A stretch of DNA of 64,000 bases from Liolophura sinensis (Eukaryota > Mollusca > Polyplacophora > Chitonida > Chitonidae): the NCBI RefSeq assembly GCF_032854445.1, contig NC_088297.1, positions 7,117,375-7,181,374 on the forward strand. Reading direction: 5' to 3'. Under the pieces are notes generated by a model, which had not been told where the DNA came from, did no database searches, and saw only the letters and a list, made by a program, of their open reading frames with translations. Position numbers and translations under genes: made by a program. Of the stretch, positions 31,966-44,800 are shown in pieces; position 1 is the first letter of the stretch, and every line of letters starts with the position of its first letter.

Positions 31966-32479
31966 TATACCAGTGCTTGAGCAGTGGTACAAATTGTAAA
32001 CCTGTAATGAGAGTGGAGTTGTGATTGGTGTATCTGAGTCTTCTTTCAGAGGCATTTAGGAATTGGGATGGTATAGATTGACAGAGGCATTACAGGCATC
32101 TGAGGTAAATAACTGAACCATTCCACCAGATCACATTTCGTACAATACACGTCAAGTCTGCCTACATGTACCTCACATACAACACAGACAGGGCTGTTAT
32201 GTCATGTGCCAATAGCCTCGGCCTGTGGTGTAGGTATGGGGTCTGTCGACTTACTCTATGGTCACAATCCGCTATCACATGTGACGTACTGGAGCTTTAT
32301 TTCATCACCCACAATGACTCCATTGTTAGAGTCTGGAGACATGTTCTGTACATGTGCTTCTATGCTCAATGAATAATACAATGCAGTCACAGTACCTGGG
32401 CACAATTGGAATCATGCCCCCCCCCCCCCCCCCCCCCTCTCATTAGTGCATTTCCTCGGGAGGGATGAATGTACATCCC
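31966..32479. other. Intergenic, no gene seen
   Basis: Ends in a poly-C tract (32418-32437). Confidence 0.5.
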
Positions 32480-32850
32480 TGATGAATGTTATTCTGTGTA
32501 TTTTAGAATGTCAAGTCGTTTTTTCGCTGCCAGTCTGCCATTTTTGGTTTACAGGTGCATTTATCAGAATTATGGAAATTGTCTAACCTTTGGGCAGGTA
32601 TGAGTTTTAATGATGAAAGTTTGAAATTCCAGGCGAGAAGGCACGAGACCCTTAGTGACGAGGCTTCGGGTGACGTCCCCTTAGTGTTGCTAGGCACACC
32701 TCCCAGCTGCCTCCATAGAAATGTCCAGATTTTGACAGTCTAGTTCTGTCAAGATTTTCATGGCTGTTTTCTCACAGCCTGAGCCCTGTTTGTACCAAAG
32801 CCTATTGACCATGGAATGTTTGGGGCTGAGCTACAGCGGTAAACATCAAC
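32480..32850 (+). repeat. Dispersed ~370-bp repeat, copy 1
   Basis: Aligns with 35425-35820 over its whole length: GTTATTCTGTGTATTTTAG, GGGCAGGTATGAGTTTTAAT, GACGTCCCC, GTTGCTAGGCA and GTCCAGATTTT are shared. Both strands keep short open frames in both copies. Not assigned to a known element. Confidence 0.8.
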
Positions 32851-35424
32851 ATTGCCAATTGTGGAAAGTTCATGCGGGTCTGAGGCCAGTTATTTTCAGC
32901 AGATGGTCTTCTCAGGTTAAATAGTGTGGCGGCTTACCATTGGGTGGAAATGTGACCGGACATTCCCTTTTGAGGCCATTCTTTCTACACCCTTCAAGAC
33001 TTTTGCACATCAAAAGTCCTACCTGATGTAGTTTTGGACGCTGACTCCAAATAGAGCAGGATTTCTAACCACAGCTACCAGCTTGAACCCTGGCATCGCT
33101 GCTTCAACGGCTCTATTTGTTCTTTTTGACAAGAGACAGCTAAAGTAGATTTTTTTTGGCTCACTTTTTATTTTCCATTACAATTATCTTTTTTCAGTAC
33201 ACGCAGGTTTTACAGGTAATGGCTAGAGCATGACCACATGATGATAATAGATTTAATAATAGATAGGACGGATGAACAGTACTGCCTTTTTGGTGGCTTA
33301 AACAACATTAGCGGACCAGGCGTATCGTAGCGTCTGCTACTTGTTACCTTGTGCCTGTCAGATTGCTGAAATACACTTTCTATCTGTGCCTTTGACTGAT
33401 GCGTGTGTTTATCTCTTACCATCCGTATAATTATTCTACAGTGTGCAAAAGCAGACGGATGACTACATGTGTAGGCCTACAATTTTGTCAGTCTTTCTGG
33501 GAAATCAGGGAATCCCAAAGTACTGTTCCCTGACGTGTTCTGCAAGCCTTCAGAAAGACGATTAGAATGAAAAATAAAGAAATGGAAATAGGCGTATGGA
33601 GGCAAGGGATTCTACATCAACAGTGTTTAGGGTATCTGCAGGTAGACACTCTAGTGGATATCTCAGGATTCAAAGTGCTAGACCAATCAGATGCCTAGAG
33701 AATGTCAATTGGGCACTATATGTTGCCAACCCCATGTGTAACTGGGCACAGTAACCTCAACTTAACGATAATACAAAACTTTAGCTGCTGTTTTTAGTCT
33801 TACACACTTATTTTGGACCAGTACACTTTTTGAATTCACTTTTCAGTTGTTACTTTGCCTACGGCAGATTTCAGCACAATTGAATATCAAGATCCTCACA
33901 TAAGTACAGACACGACAGCACAAAGCAAGGCTTCGAGCTGACAAGCCAGAATGAATGAGAAAGCTCACTCAATGTCCAGACATACAGAGAAGGGGAGGTA
34001 ACTCAGCCATTTCTGTTTCTAGGCAAGACGCTTTACCCGATTGACATGTAGGATCAAATACACGTCACTGCCACACTAGGGCAATCACATGATTTAGAAC
34101 TTCCAGACTGTTTTACAGATTTATTTCTTACTTCTTAACACACAGGTAGTGTAAAAACAGTCCTAGATATATGTTTCTAGCTTTAAGTAAATTTAGATTT
34201 GGTTCTAAATGCTCCTAAAGGTTATGCCTTTGGATGGAACAAAATCATTCACTTGTTGTTATGGGTAGTGGTTATGCATACTGATATCTTCTGAGGCAAA
34301 TTTTAACTGACATTAATAATTTAAAGTTCAGTTGTCACATTTGGTAAAGCCCATTCGAGGAGAATTGTTGACCACATCATTACAGACTGGATGACACCTT
34401 GGATTGACAAGCCAGCAGGGATATGAACAGCTCACTTAGGGGAAGGCCTGACTTGGGGAAGGGGAGGTAAGTCAGCCATTTCTATCACACAAGGTATAGT
34501 ATTATGCATGTTGCGACAGTATTACAACACTGGAAAAAAGTATTTCACCTATGGAAGATTAAAAAATGGACAATAGCCCCAAAGGGAGGCTGAAAGAGCA
34601 CTGGACTGAGGCATGCTACATGTATAAATGGAGTTCCAATACAGTCACATACCGGTACGTCCAAAGTGGAAGTGGAGATGGACCATGAAGTTGTCAAAGT
34701 AAGACAACAATAGGAGAAGATGCAGGTAAGCAGAGAAAGGGTAGCTTAGGATACAGGCACCTGGGAATGCCAGGAAGGGTCTATAGCTCAAGAGCTGAAA
34801 GCCAAAAGAAGAACTAAGACGAAAGGTTGGCCTCAGGATGGACAACAGATCTTGTTAGATGAACAACATTACGCGACAAGAGGTGTCAGTGCAGGTGTGG
34901 ATGTTGAAGATTTCGACTTACCCATTCATCATGTGAAAATTACTGATCTGCGCCAAATTGAATGTTTCGAGCTTGTCTCTCAAATATGGCTTTCATGACT
35001 TTTGCCTGGTTTATGCATATATTGAACTGGGATCTACCTAGGTGAGTGGGGTCTGTAAGCCGTTCAGCTTCCTCAAAGGCTTCACAAATCGGATGCACTC
35101 CTCCACTCCCTTGGCTGACCTAGAACCCCCGTGAGTGGTACGGTACTATGCCATTTGATATTTTGAATGGTATGCGCACTATAAATCTTTGAACTTCGTG
35201 CTTGAGAGTTATGAGAGGCAGACAAACAGACACATTTCCAAGATAGAGGTAGGCCTACCCCAAGTTACATTCCTCCTACTCAAAAGTTTTTGCATGTATC
35301 AAGCCCTAAGGTTGTGTGTTACGTTGAGAGATGGTAGGAATCATGTGGTGCAAGAATTATTGGTTTTGACAAAAGTTGGCTGGTGTGATGGGACACAGAC
35401 GCCCATTACAACTTCCGTTTTTCG
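32851..35424. other. Intergenic with two copies of the GGGGAGGTAACTCAGCC module
   Basis: Holds related ~130-bp modules at about 33910-34030 and 34370-34500 (see findings). No gene. Confidence 0.5.
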
Positions 35425-35820
35425 AAAGGGACGAACGTTATTCTGTGTATTTTAGGGTGTACAGTCTTTTTATCACTGCCAGCCTGCCGTTTTTCGTGTA
35501 CAGGTGCATGCTTGGTAGCAAAATGATGGAAATTGTTAAAGCTTTGGGCAGGTATGAGTTTTAATGATGAAAGGTTGAAATTCTGGGCAAGAGGACACAA
35601 GGAGACAGGTGAGGATGAGGCTGCGAGTGACGTCCCCTTGGCGTTGCTAGGCATCCCTCCCAGGTGCCGGCATAGAAAGGTCCAGATTTTCACGGTCAGC
35701 CTATGTCAAGATTTTTATGGCTTCTTTCTCACAGGCTGGGCCAGGTATGCACCAAAGCTTACTGGCTACGGAATGTGTGTGACTGAGATATAGCGCTAAA
35801 CGTTAACATTGTCGCTTAAG
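35425..35820 (+). repeat. Dispersed ~370-bp repeat, copy 2
   Basis: Diverged copy of 32480-32850, in the same orientation, about 3 kb away. Confidence 0.8.
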
Positions 35821-36646
35821 GAAAACTAATGGGGGTCTGTGACCTGTACTGACAGTTGTTCCAAAATACGTAATGTGTCACTGTGAGCTCAGATTTCGCA
35901 ACAGCCTGATAATTTTTGCTGGGCAGTCCACGGCGGATACACAGATCTCGTTGACATTCTGCGGGACCATGTTCACTTTCCAAAAAGTGGTACGTGGGAG
36001 AAAAAATATTACCATGAACGCAGTCTGTGTCCCTATGTAGGCATGATGGCTTTCTGGTATTCAGTACTATGATACAAGATACAAGATATTATACAAAACT
36101 GTTTCAGTGAAGTCTTTTAAAAGTATGTTTATATACTTTCAGATACTGTGCGGCCCCAGCGATCACTTAAGAAGCGTGCAGATACTCCACATGGGCCTAA
36201 TGTGTTAGTCCCAGATTTACAGTGGGCCTAATATATTAGTCCCAGATTTACAGTGGGCTTACAGGTTACGTCTTGTTAGCTGTTAGCAAGCACAAATACC
36301 TGTTACGTACTGGTATTTTTAAATAATTAAGTAGAGGACATTTACTTTTTGTGTTTTTAATCCACATGAATTCCTAAATTACGATAGCTACATAAAGAAA
36401 ATTCTGCTTCGAACTTTTTCATTATTAAGATCCAGTTTATGTCCACTTTTTATTGTATTGGACGAGAATGGGTGTACTGTTGTTCAGAGGGATCCCAACT
36501 TTACGGACCCGCTGGCAACTTCACGGACCCGCTGGCAACTTTACGGACCCACTGGCAACTCTACAAACATAATTCATCAAACACAAACCGACATGGTGGA
36601 AATACTCCACATCAGAGGTATGTTATGAAATAAAAATTCATTTCAG
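35821..36646. other. Intergenic with two short tandem duplications
   Basis: A ~31-bp unit (GGGCCTAATGTGTTAGTCCC with AGATTTACAGT) is present twice near 36194-36256, and a 20-bp unit (TTACGGACCCGCTGGCAACT) three times at 36501-36560. No gene. Confidence 0.7.
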
Positions 36647-36800
36647 TATTATTTATTTATTCATTTGATTGGTGTGTAACACATTGCTAAAAAAAATAAT
36701 TAACTTTTACGACTGCAGGCAGCATTATGGTCGGAGACAGCCAGGGAAAGCCAGGATTCCTGGCAAACCTTCTCACATACGGCAGGGGAGGAAGCCAGCA
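36647..36800 (-). mobile_element. SINE family A, diverged inverted fragment
   Basis: The reverse-oriented tail TTATTTATTCATTTGATTGG, then GGTGTGTAACAC and GCAGCATTATGG, follows the family A order. Confidence 0.6.
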
Positions 36801-37355
36801 TAAGCCGGACTTTAAATCACAGCGAGCAAGGAGGCCCAAATTTAAATGGAAAGAGAATCATATATTGATGTGTAGGTTAAGAGTTTAATGTGTAGATGCC
36901 CTTCATTTATGTCGCAGGTGACAGGAGTTTTTTTCCTTGCTAACAAGTGTTTGTTTAACATATAAATACTTCCTGTTTAATCATTCCTCAGCATGTCTCT
37001 GCACGGGCAGAATCAAGTCTCTCTGTTTTCAGTATCCACTATTTTATCTTCATATAAAATTTAGATTTGAACACTGCAGAAGAGGTCCATAAGACATGGG
37101 TAGGACCAGACAGAGCCAAGGCAATTATGGGTGGAAAAAATCAAACGTGGACCAGAAGGCACTGATGGCAGGTATTTGAATATATAGCCGGTATGTAGCG
37201 TCTGCTTTGCCAGTAGATCTAAGGGAAATCTTTGCCCAGTTGTGGACAGACAGTACAGTGATTCTACGCTAGGGCACATTTTCTTTGGTCAGTTTAAATA
37301 TTGTATTAAATGTAGCAAAAACTATATCTGATTGTATACATTGTGGCACCACTCT
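36801..37355. other. Intergenic, no gene seen
   Basis: AT-rich, unrecognised. Confidence 0.45.
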
Positions 37356-37544
37356 TTTAGACTTGATTTGAGGCCTCCAAGGCTCAGTTGATTACCTCTC
37401 TAGCGCAGTGTAATGACCAAGGAGCCTCTCACCAGTGCCCGGTTTCCTCCCACCATAATGCTGGCCACCCTTGCATAAGTGAAATATTCTTGAGTACAGC
37501 ATAAAACACCAATCAAATAAATAAATAAAATTTAGACTTGATTT
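37356..37544 (+). mobile_element. SINE family A copy with perfect 14-bp target duplication
   Basis: TTTAGACTTGATTT occurs at 37356-37369 and 37531-37544, directly flanking a short family A SINE (37370-37530). The SINE keeps the head AGGCCTCCAAGGCTCAG and the tail AAACACCAATCAAATAAATA but lacks the middle, including the B-box region. Confidence 0.9.
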
Positions 37545-38157
37545 AATTGCCTGTGATTTGTGAGAGCTCTGAATAAATGACAGGCATTGGAAGAGCAGTT
37601 ATGGATTATTACAGAATTCCTGATACACTAAGACCAGACAAATGGGGACACACAATCACACCTGCCCTGAATCACATATTTTATGCACTTTTTGGCAAGA
37701 AAGTCAGAATTACATCTGAAAATTAAATGCATAAAGTTCAAATTTCAACTTACATGGCAAGACTGTCATGCTTCCTACTCAGTTCAAACAGCTTTCAAAA
37801 TTGAAATTTTTCTTACATTCTTCTGTCCAATGATTTGAGAGCACATTATCAGATAAAATTCGTGGGTCAAGGAGTATCATGCTCAGGGTTTTCAGTCCAG
37901 TAGCATTCAGGGCTCGCTGATTTTGATAGTTCTGAGAGTTAAAACATTTTAGTAAGTGGAAAACTGATTGTGGCCTGCCAGCTAAGCACATCATAGGATG
38001 TGTGAGTCCTGTTTTCATTTGTTTAGTCATGGTTTTCACTAAGCCCATAGCGATAGTTGAGAAGGGATTAGTATTGGTCCACATGAGTGCGCGAAGGAAA
38101 TTTATAGGCTGTTTGCCTTACAAAAATAAAGAGAGAAAAATTTTGTGTTGCTTTACA
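37545..38157. other. Intergenic, unrecognised frame
   Basis: A 101-codon minus-strand frame (37779-38084) has an ordinary-looking composition (QKTGLTHPMMCLAGR-like region), but I recognise no family and see no convincing exon borders. Confidence 0.35.
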
Positions 38158-38635
38158 TGAGTGATCATGAGCATTACTGCTTCCCCTTGTGTAGAAATGC
38201 TTTGCTACATGTCGTGCGCATTACTCTTTCCCTTTGTGTGGAAATTTTCTGATACATGTTATGCACATTACTGTTTCCCTTTGTGTGGAAATGCTTTCCT
38301 ACATGTCATGCGCATTACTATTTCACCTTGTGTGGAAATGCTTTGGTACATGTCATGTGCATTACTATTTCACCTTGTGGGGAAATGCTTTGCTACATGT
38401 CATGTGCATTACTGTTTCACCTTGTGGGGAAATACTTAGCTACATGTCATGTGCATTACTGTTTCACCTTGTGGGGAAATACTTAGCTACATGTCATGTG
38501 CATTACTGTTTCACCTTGTGGGGAAATACTTAGCTACATGTCATGTGCATTACTGTTTCACCTTGTGGAGAAATACTTAGCTACATGTCATGTGCATTAC
38601 TGTTTCACCTTGTTTGGAAATGCTTTGCTACATTT
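38158..38635. repeat. 47-bp minisatellite (~10 copies)
   Basis: The unit contains CATGTCATGTGCATTACTG, TTTCACCTTGTGGGGAAAT and ACTTAGCTA. Successive copies start at 38443, 38490 and so on. The left copies are more diverged (CCCTTTGTGTGG). Open frames here are repeat artefacts. Confidence 0.93.
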
Positions 38636-38845
38636 TTCTTCAATCATACAAATAAATAAACGTTTCTGTGCTTTTTCACCATATCTGTTGTAATATGGAG
38701 ATTTTTTTTCTCAAAAGTACAGTGGATCAATGATAGTGATTTTGTTCATTTTGTTCTTGTGGAACATCTCGTTAGCTCATGAAATATTACATTCTCTGTT
38801 TAAATGGAGCTTTGTTTTGGTTTATGATTTGGTTCATGTCCTGCA

Positions 38846-41800
38846 GCCAAAGATAATACAGCCAAGAGTATCTCGCACAGCACTGTGTGACCACAACTTG
38901 TGGACAGCTCCATGACCTACAGCCAAGAGTATCTCGCACGGCACTGTGTGACCACAACTTGTGGACAGCTCCATGACCTACAGCCAAGAGTATCTCGCAC
39001 GGCACTGTGTGACCACAACTTGTGGACAGCTCCATGACCTACAGCCAAGAGTATCTCGCACGGCACTGTGTGACCACAACTTGTGGACAGCTCCATGACC
39101 TACAGCCAAGAGTATCTCGCACGTCTCTGTGTGACCACAACTTGTGGACAGCTCCATGACCTAATGTCAAGAGTATCTCGCACGGCACTGTGTGACCACA
39201 ACTTGTGGACAGCTCCATGACCTACAGCCAAGAGTATCTCGCACATCTCTGTGTGACCACAACTTGTGGACAGTTCCATGACCTAATGTCAAGAATATCT
39301 CGCACGGCACTGTGTGACCACAACTTGTGGACAGCTCCATGACCTACAGCCAAGAGTATCTCGCACGTCTCTGTGTGACCACAACTTGTAAGACAGCTCC
39401 ATGACCTAATGCCAAGAGTATCTCGCACGTCTCTGTGTGACCACAACTTGTGGACAGCTCCATGACCTAATGCCAAGAGTATCTCGCACGGCACTGTGTG
39501 ACCACAACTTGTGGACAGCTGCATGACCTACAGCCAAGAGTATCTCGCACGTCTCTGTGTGACCACAACTTGTAAGACAGCTCCATGACCTACAGCCAAG
39601 AGTATCTCGCACGGCACTGTGTGACCACAACTTGTGGACAGCTCCATATGACCTACAGCCAAGAGTATCTTGCACGTCTCTGTGTGACCACAACTTGTGG
39701 ACAGCTCCATATGACCTACAGCCAAGAGTATCTCGCACGTCTCTGTGTGACCACAACTTGTGGACAGCTCCATGACCTACAGCCAAGAGTATCTCGCACG
39801 TGTCTTTGTGACCACAACTTGTGGACAGCTCCATGACCTACAGCCAAGAGTATCTCGCACGGCACTGTGTGACCACAACTTGTGGACAGCTCCATATGAC
39901 CTACAGCCAAGAGTATCTCGCACGGCACTGTGTGACTACAACTTGTGGACAGCTCCATATGACCTACAGCCAAGAGTATCTCGCACGTGTCTTTGTGACC
40001 ACAACTTGTGGACAGCTCCATGACCTACAGCCAAGAGTATCTCGCACGGCACTGTGTGACCACAACTTGTGGACAGCTCCATATGACCTACAGCCAAGAG
40101 TATCTCGCACGGCACTGTGTGACTACAACTTGTGGACAGCTCCATATGACCTACAGCCAAGAGTATCTTGCACGTCTCTGTGTGACCACAACTTGTGGAC
40201 AGCTCCATGACCTACAGCCAAGAGTATCTCGCACGTCTCTGTGTGACCACAAGTTGTAGACAGCTCCATGACCTACAGCCAAGAGTATCTCGCACGTCTC
40301 TGTGTGACCACAAGTTGTGGACAGCTCCATGACCTACAGCCAAGAGTATCTCGCATGTCTCTGTGTGACCACAAGTTGTGGACAGCTCCATGACCTACAG
40401 CCAAGAGTATCTCGCACGTCTCTGTGTGACCACAACTTGTGGACAGCTCCATGACCTACAGCCAAGAGTATCTTGCACGTCTCTGTGTGACCACAACTTG
40501 TAAGACATCTCCATGACCTAATGTCAAGAGTATCTCGCACGTCTCTGTGTGACCACAACTTGTGGACAGCTCCATGACCTAATGCCAAGAGTATCTCGCA
40601 CGGCACTGTGTGACCACAACTTGTGGACAGCTGCATGACCTACAGCCAAGAGTATCTCGCACGTCTCTGTGTGACCACAACTTGTAAGACAGCTCCATGA
40701 CCTACAGCCAAGAGTATCTCGCACGGCACTGTGTGACCACAATTTGTGGACAGCTCCATATGACCTACAGCCAAGAGTATCTTGCACGTCTCTGTGTGAC
40801 CACAACTTGTGGACAGCTCCATGACCTACAGCCAAGAGTATATCGCACGTCTCTGTGTGACCACAACTTGTGGACAGCTCCATGACCTACGGCCAAGAGT
40901 ATCTCGCACGGCACTGTGTGACCATAACTTGTTGACAGCTCCATATCACCTACAGCCAAGAGTATCTCGCACGGCACTGTGTGACCACAACTTGTGGACA
41001 GCTCCATGACCTACAGCCAAGAGTATCTCGCACGTCTCTGTGTGACCACAACTTGTAAGACAGCTCCATGACCTACAGCCAAGAGTATCTCGCACGTCTC
41101 TGTGTGACCACAACTTGTGGACAGCTCCATGACCTACAGCCAAGAGTATCTCGCACGTCTCTGTGTGACCACAACTTGTGGACAGCTCCATGACCTACAG
41201 CCAAGAGTATCTCGCACGTCTCTGTGTGACCACAACTTGTGGAAAGCTCCATGACCTACAGCCAAGAGTATCTCGCACGTCTCTGTGTGACCACAACTTG
41301 TGGACAGCTCCATATGACCTACAGCCAAGAGTATCTCGCACGTCTCTGTGTGACCACAACTTGTGGACAGCTCCAAATGATCTACAGCCAAGAGTATCTC
41401 GCACGTCTCTGTGTGACCACAACTTGTGGACAGCTCCATGACCTACAGCCAAGAGTATCTCGCACGTCTCTGTGTGACCACAACTTGTGGACAGCTCTAT
41501 GACCTACAGCCAAGAGTATCTCGCACGTCTCTGTGTGACCACAACTTGTGGACAGCTCCATATGACCTACAGCCAAAAGTATCTCGCACGTCTCTGTGTG
41601 ACCACAACTTGTGGACAGCTCCATGACCTAATGCCAAGAGTATCTCGCACATCTCTGTGTGACCACAACTTGTGGACAGCTCCATGACCTAATGCCAAGA
41701 GTATCTCGCACGTCTCTGTGTGACCACAACTTGTAAGACAGCTCCATGACCTAATGCCAAGAGTATCTCGCACATCTCTGTGTGACCACAACTTGTGGAC

Positions 41801-44800
41801 AGCTCCATGACCTAATGCCAAGAGTATCTCGCACGGCACTGTGTGACCACAACTTGTGGACAGCTGCATGACCTACAGCCAAGAGTATCTCGCACGTCTC
41901 TGTGTGACCACAACTTGTGGACAGCTCCATGACCTACAGCCAAGAGTATCTCGCACGGCACTATGTGACCACAACTTGTGGACAGCTCCATATGACCTAC
42001 AGCCAAGAGTATCTCGCACGGCACTGTGTGACTACAACTTGTGGACAGCTCCATATGACCTACAGCCAAGAGTATCTTGCACGTCTCTGTGTGACCACAA
42101 CTTGTGGACAGCTCCATGACCTACAGCCAAGAGTATCTCGCACGTCTCTGTGTGACCACAAGTTGTAGACAGCTCCATGACCTACAGCCAAGAGTATCTC
42201 GCACGTCTCTGTGTGACCACAAGTTGTGGACAGCTCCATGACCTACAGCCAAGAGTATCTCGCATGTCTCTGTGTGACCACAAGTTGTGGACAGCTCCAT
42301 GACCTACAGCCAAGAGTATCTCGCACGTCTCTGTGTGACCACAACTTGTGGACAGCTCCATGACCTACAGCCAAGAGTATCTTGCACGTCTCTGTGTGAC
42401 CACAACTTGTAAGACAGCTCCATGACCTAATGCCAAGAGTATCTCGCACGTCTCTGTGTGACCACAACTTGTGGACAGCTCCATGACCTAATGCCAAGAG
42501 TATCTCGCACGGCACTGTGTGACCACAACTTGTGGACAGCTGCATGACTTACAGCCAAGAGTATCTCGCACGTCTCTGTGTGACCACAACTTGTAAGACA
42601 GCTCCATGACCTACAGCCAAGAGTATCTCGCACGGCACTGTGTGACCACAATTTGTGGACAGCTCCATATGACCTACAGCCAAGAGTATCTTGCACGTCT
42701 CTGTGTGACCACAACTTGTGGACAGCTCCATGACCTACAGCCAAGAGTATCTCGCACGTCTCTGTGTGACCACAACTTGTGGACAGCTCCATGACCTACG
42801 GCCAAGAGTATCTCGCACGGCACTGTGTGACCATAACTTGTTGACAGCTCAATATGACCTACAGCCAAGAGTATCTCGCACGGCACTGTGTGACCACAAC
42901 TTGTGGACAGCTCCATGACCTACAGCCAAGAGTATCTCGCACGTCTCTGTGTGACCACAACTTGTGGACAGCTCCATGACCTACAGCCAAGAGTATCTTG
43001 CACGTCTCTGTGTGACCACAACTTGTGGACAGCTCCATATGACCTACAGCTAAGAGTATCTCGCACGTCTCTGTGTGACCACAACTTGTGGACAGCTCCA
43101 AATGATCTACAGCCAAGAGTATGTCGCACGTCTGTGTGTGACCACAACTTGTGGACAGCTCCATGACCTACAGCCAAGAGTATCTCGCACGTCTCTGTGT
43201 GACCACAACTTGTGGACAGCTCCATGACCTACAGCCAAGAGTATCTCGCACGTCTCTGTGTGACCACAACTTGTGGACAGCTCCATATGACCTACAGCCA
43301 AGAGTATCTCGCACGTCTCTGTGTGACCACAACTTGTGGACAGCTCCATGACCTACAGCCAAGAGTATCTCGCACGTCTCTGTGTGACCACAACTTGTGG
43401 ACAGCTCCATGACCTAATGCCAAGAGTATCTCGCACATCTCTGTGTGACCACAACTTGTGGACAGCTCCATGACCTAATGCCAAGAGTATCTTGCACGGC
43501 ACTGTGTGACCACAACTTGTGGACAGCTCCATGACCTAATGCCAAGAGTATCTCGCACGTCTTTGTGTGACCACAACTTGTGGACAACTCCATGACCTAA
43601 TGCCAAGAGTATCTCGCACGTCTCTGTGTGACCACAACTTGTGGACAGCTCCATGACCTACAGCCAAGAGTATTTTGCACGTGTCTGTATTACCACAACT
43701 TGTGGACAGCTCCATATGACCTACAGCCAAGAGTATCTCGCACGTCTCTGTGTGACCACAACTTGTGGACAGCTCCAAATGATCTACAGCCAAGAGTATC
43801 TCGCACGTCTCTGTGTGACCACAACTTGTGGACAGCTCCATGACCTACAGCCAAGAGTATCTCGCACGTCTCTGTGTGACCACAACTTGTGGACGGCTCC
43901 ATATGACCTACAGCCAAAAGTATCTCGCACGTCTCTGTGTGACCACAACTTGTGGACAGCTCCATGACCTAATGCCAAGAGTATCTTGCACATCTCTGTG
44001 TGACCACAACTTGTGGACAGCTCCATGACCTAATGCCAAGAGTATCTTGCACGGCACTGTGTGACCACAACTTGTGGACAGCTCCATATGACCTACAGCC
44101 AAGAGTATCTCGCACGGCACTGTGTGACCACAACTTGTGGACAGCTCCATGACCTACAGCCAAGAGTATCTCGCACGTCTCTGTGTGACCACAACTTGTA
44201 AGACAGCTCCATGACCTAATGCCAAGAGTATCTCGCACGTCTCTGTGTGACCACAACTTGTGGACAGTTCCATGACCTAATGCCAAGAGTATCTCGCACG
44301 GCACTGTGTGACCACAACTTGTGGAGAGCTGCATGACCTACAGCCAAGAGTATCTCGCACGTCTGTGTGTGACCACAACTTGTAAGACAGCTCCATGACC
44401 TACAGCCAAGAGTATCTTGCACGGCACTGTGTGACCACAACTTGTGGACAGCTCCATATGACCTACAGCCAAGAGTATCTTGCACGTCTCTGTGTGACCA
44501 CAACTTGTGGACAGCTCCATATGACCTACAGCCAAGAGTATCTCGCACGTCTCTGTGTGACCACAACTTGTGGACAGCTCCATCACCTACAGCCAAGAGT
44601 ATCTCGCACATCTCTTTGTGACCACAACTTGTGGACAGCTCCATGACCTACAGCCAAGAGTATCTCGCACGGCATTGTGTGACCACAACTTGTGGACAGC
44701 TCCATATGACCTACAGCCAAGAGTATCTCGCACGGCACTGTGTGACTACAACTTGTGGACAGCTCCATATGACCTACAGCCAAGAGTATCTTGCACGTCT

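Noticed and set aside
37779-38084. 101-codon host exon
   Set aside because: Composition is plausible but there is no family recognition and no clear splice sites; not enough to call.
38161-38693. Plus-strand frames with ATCHVHYCFTLWGN-like repeats
   Set aside because: Arise from the 47-bp minisatellite.
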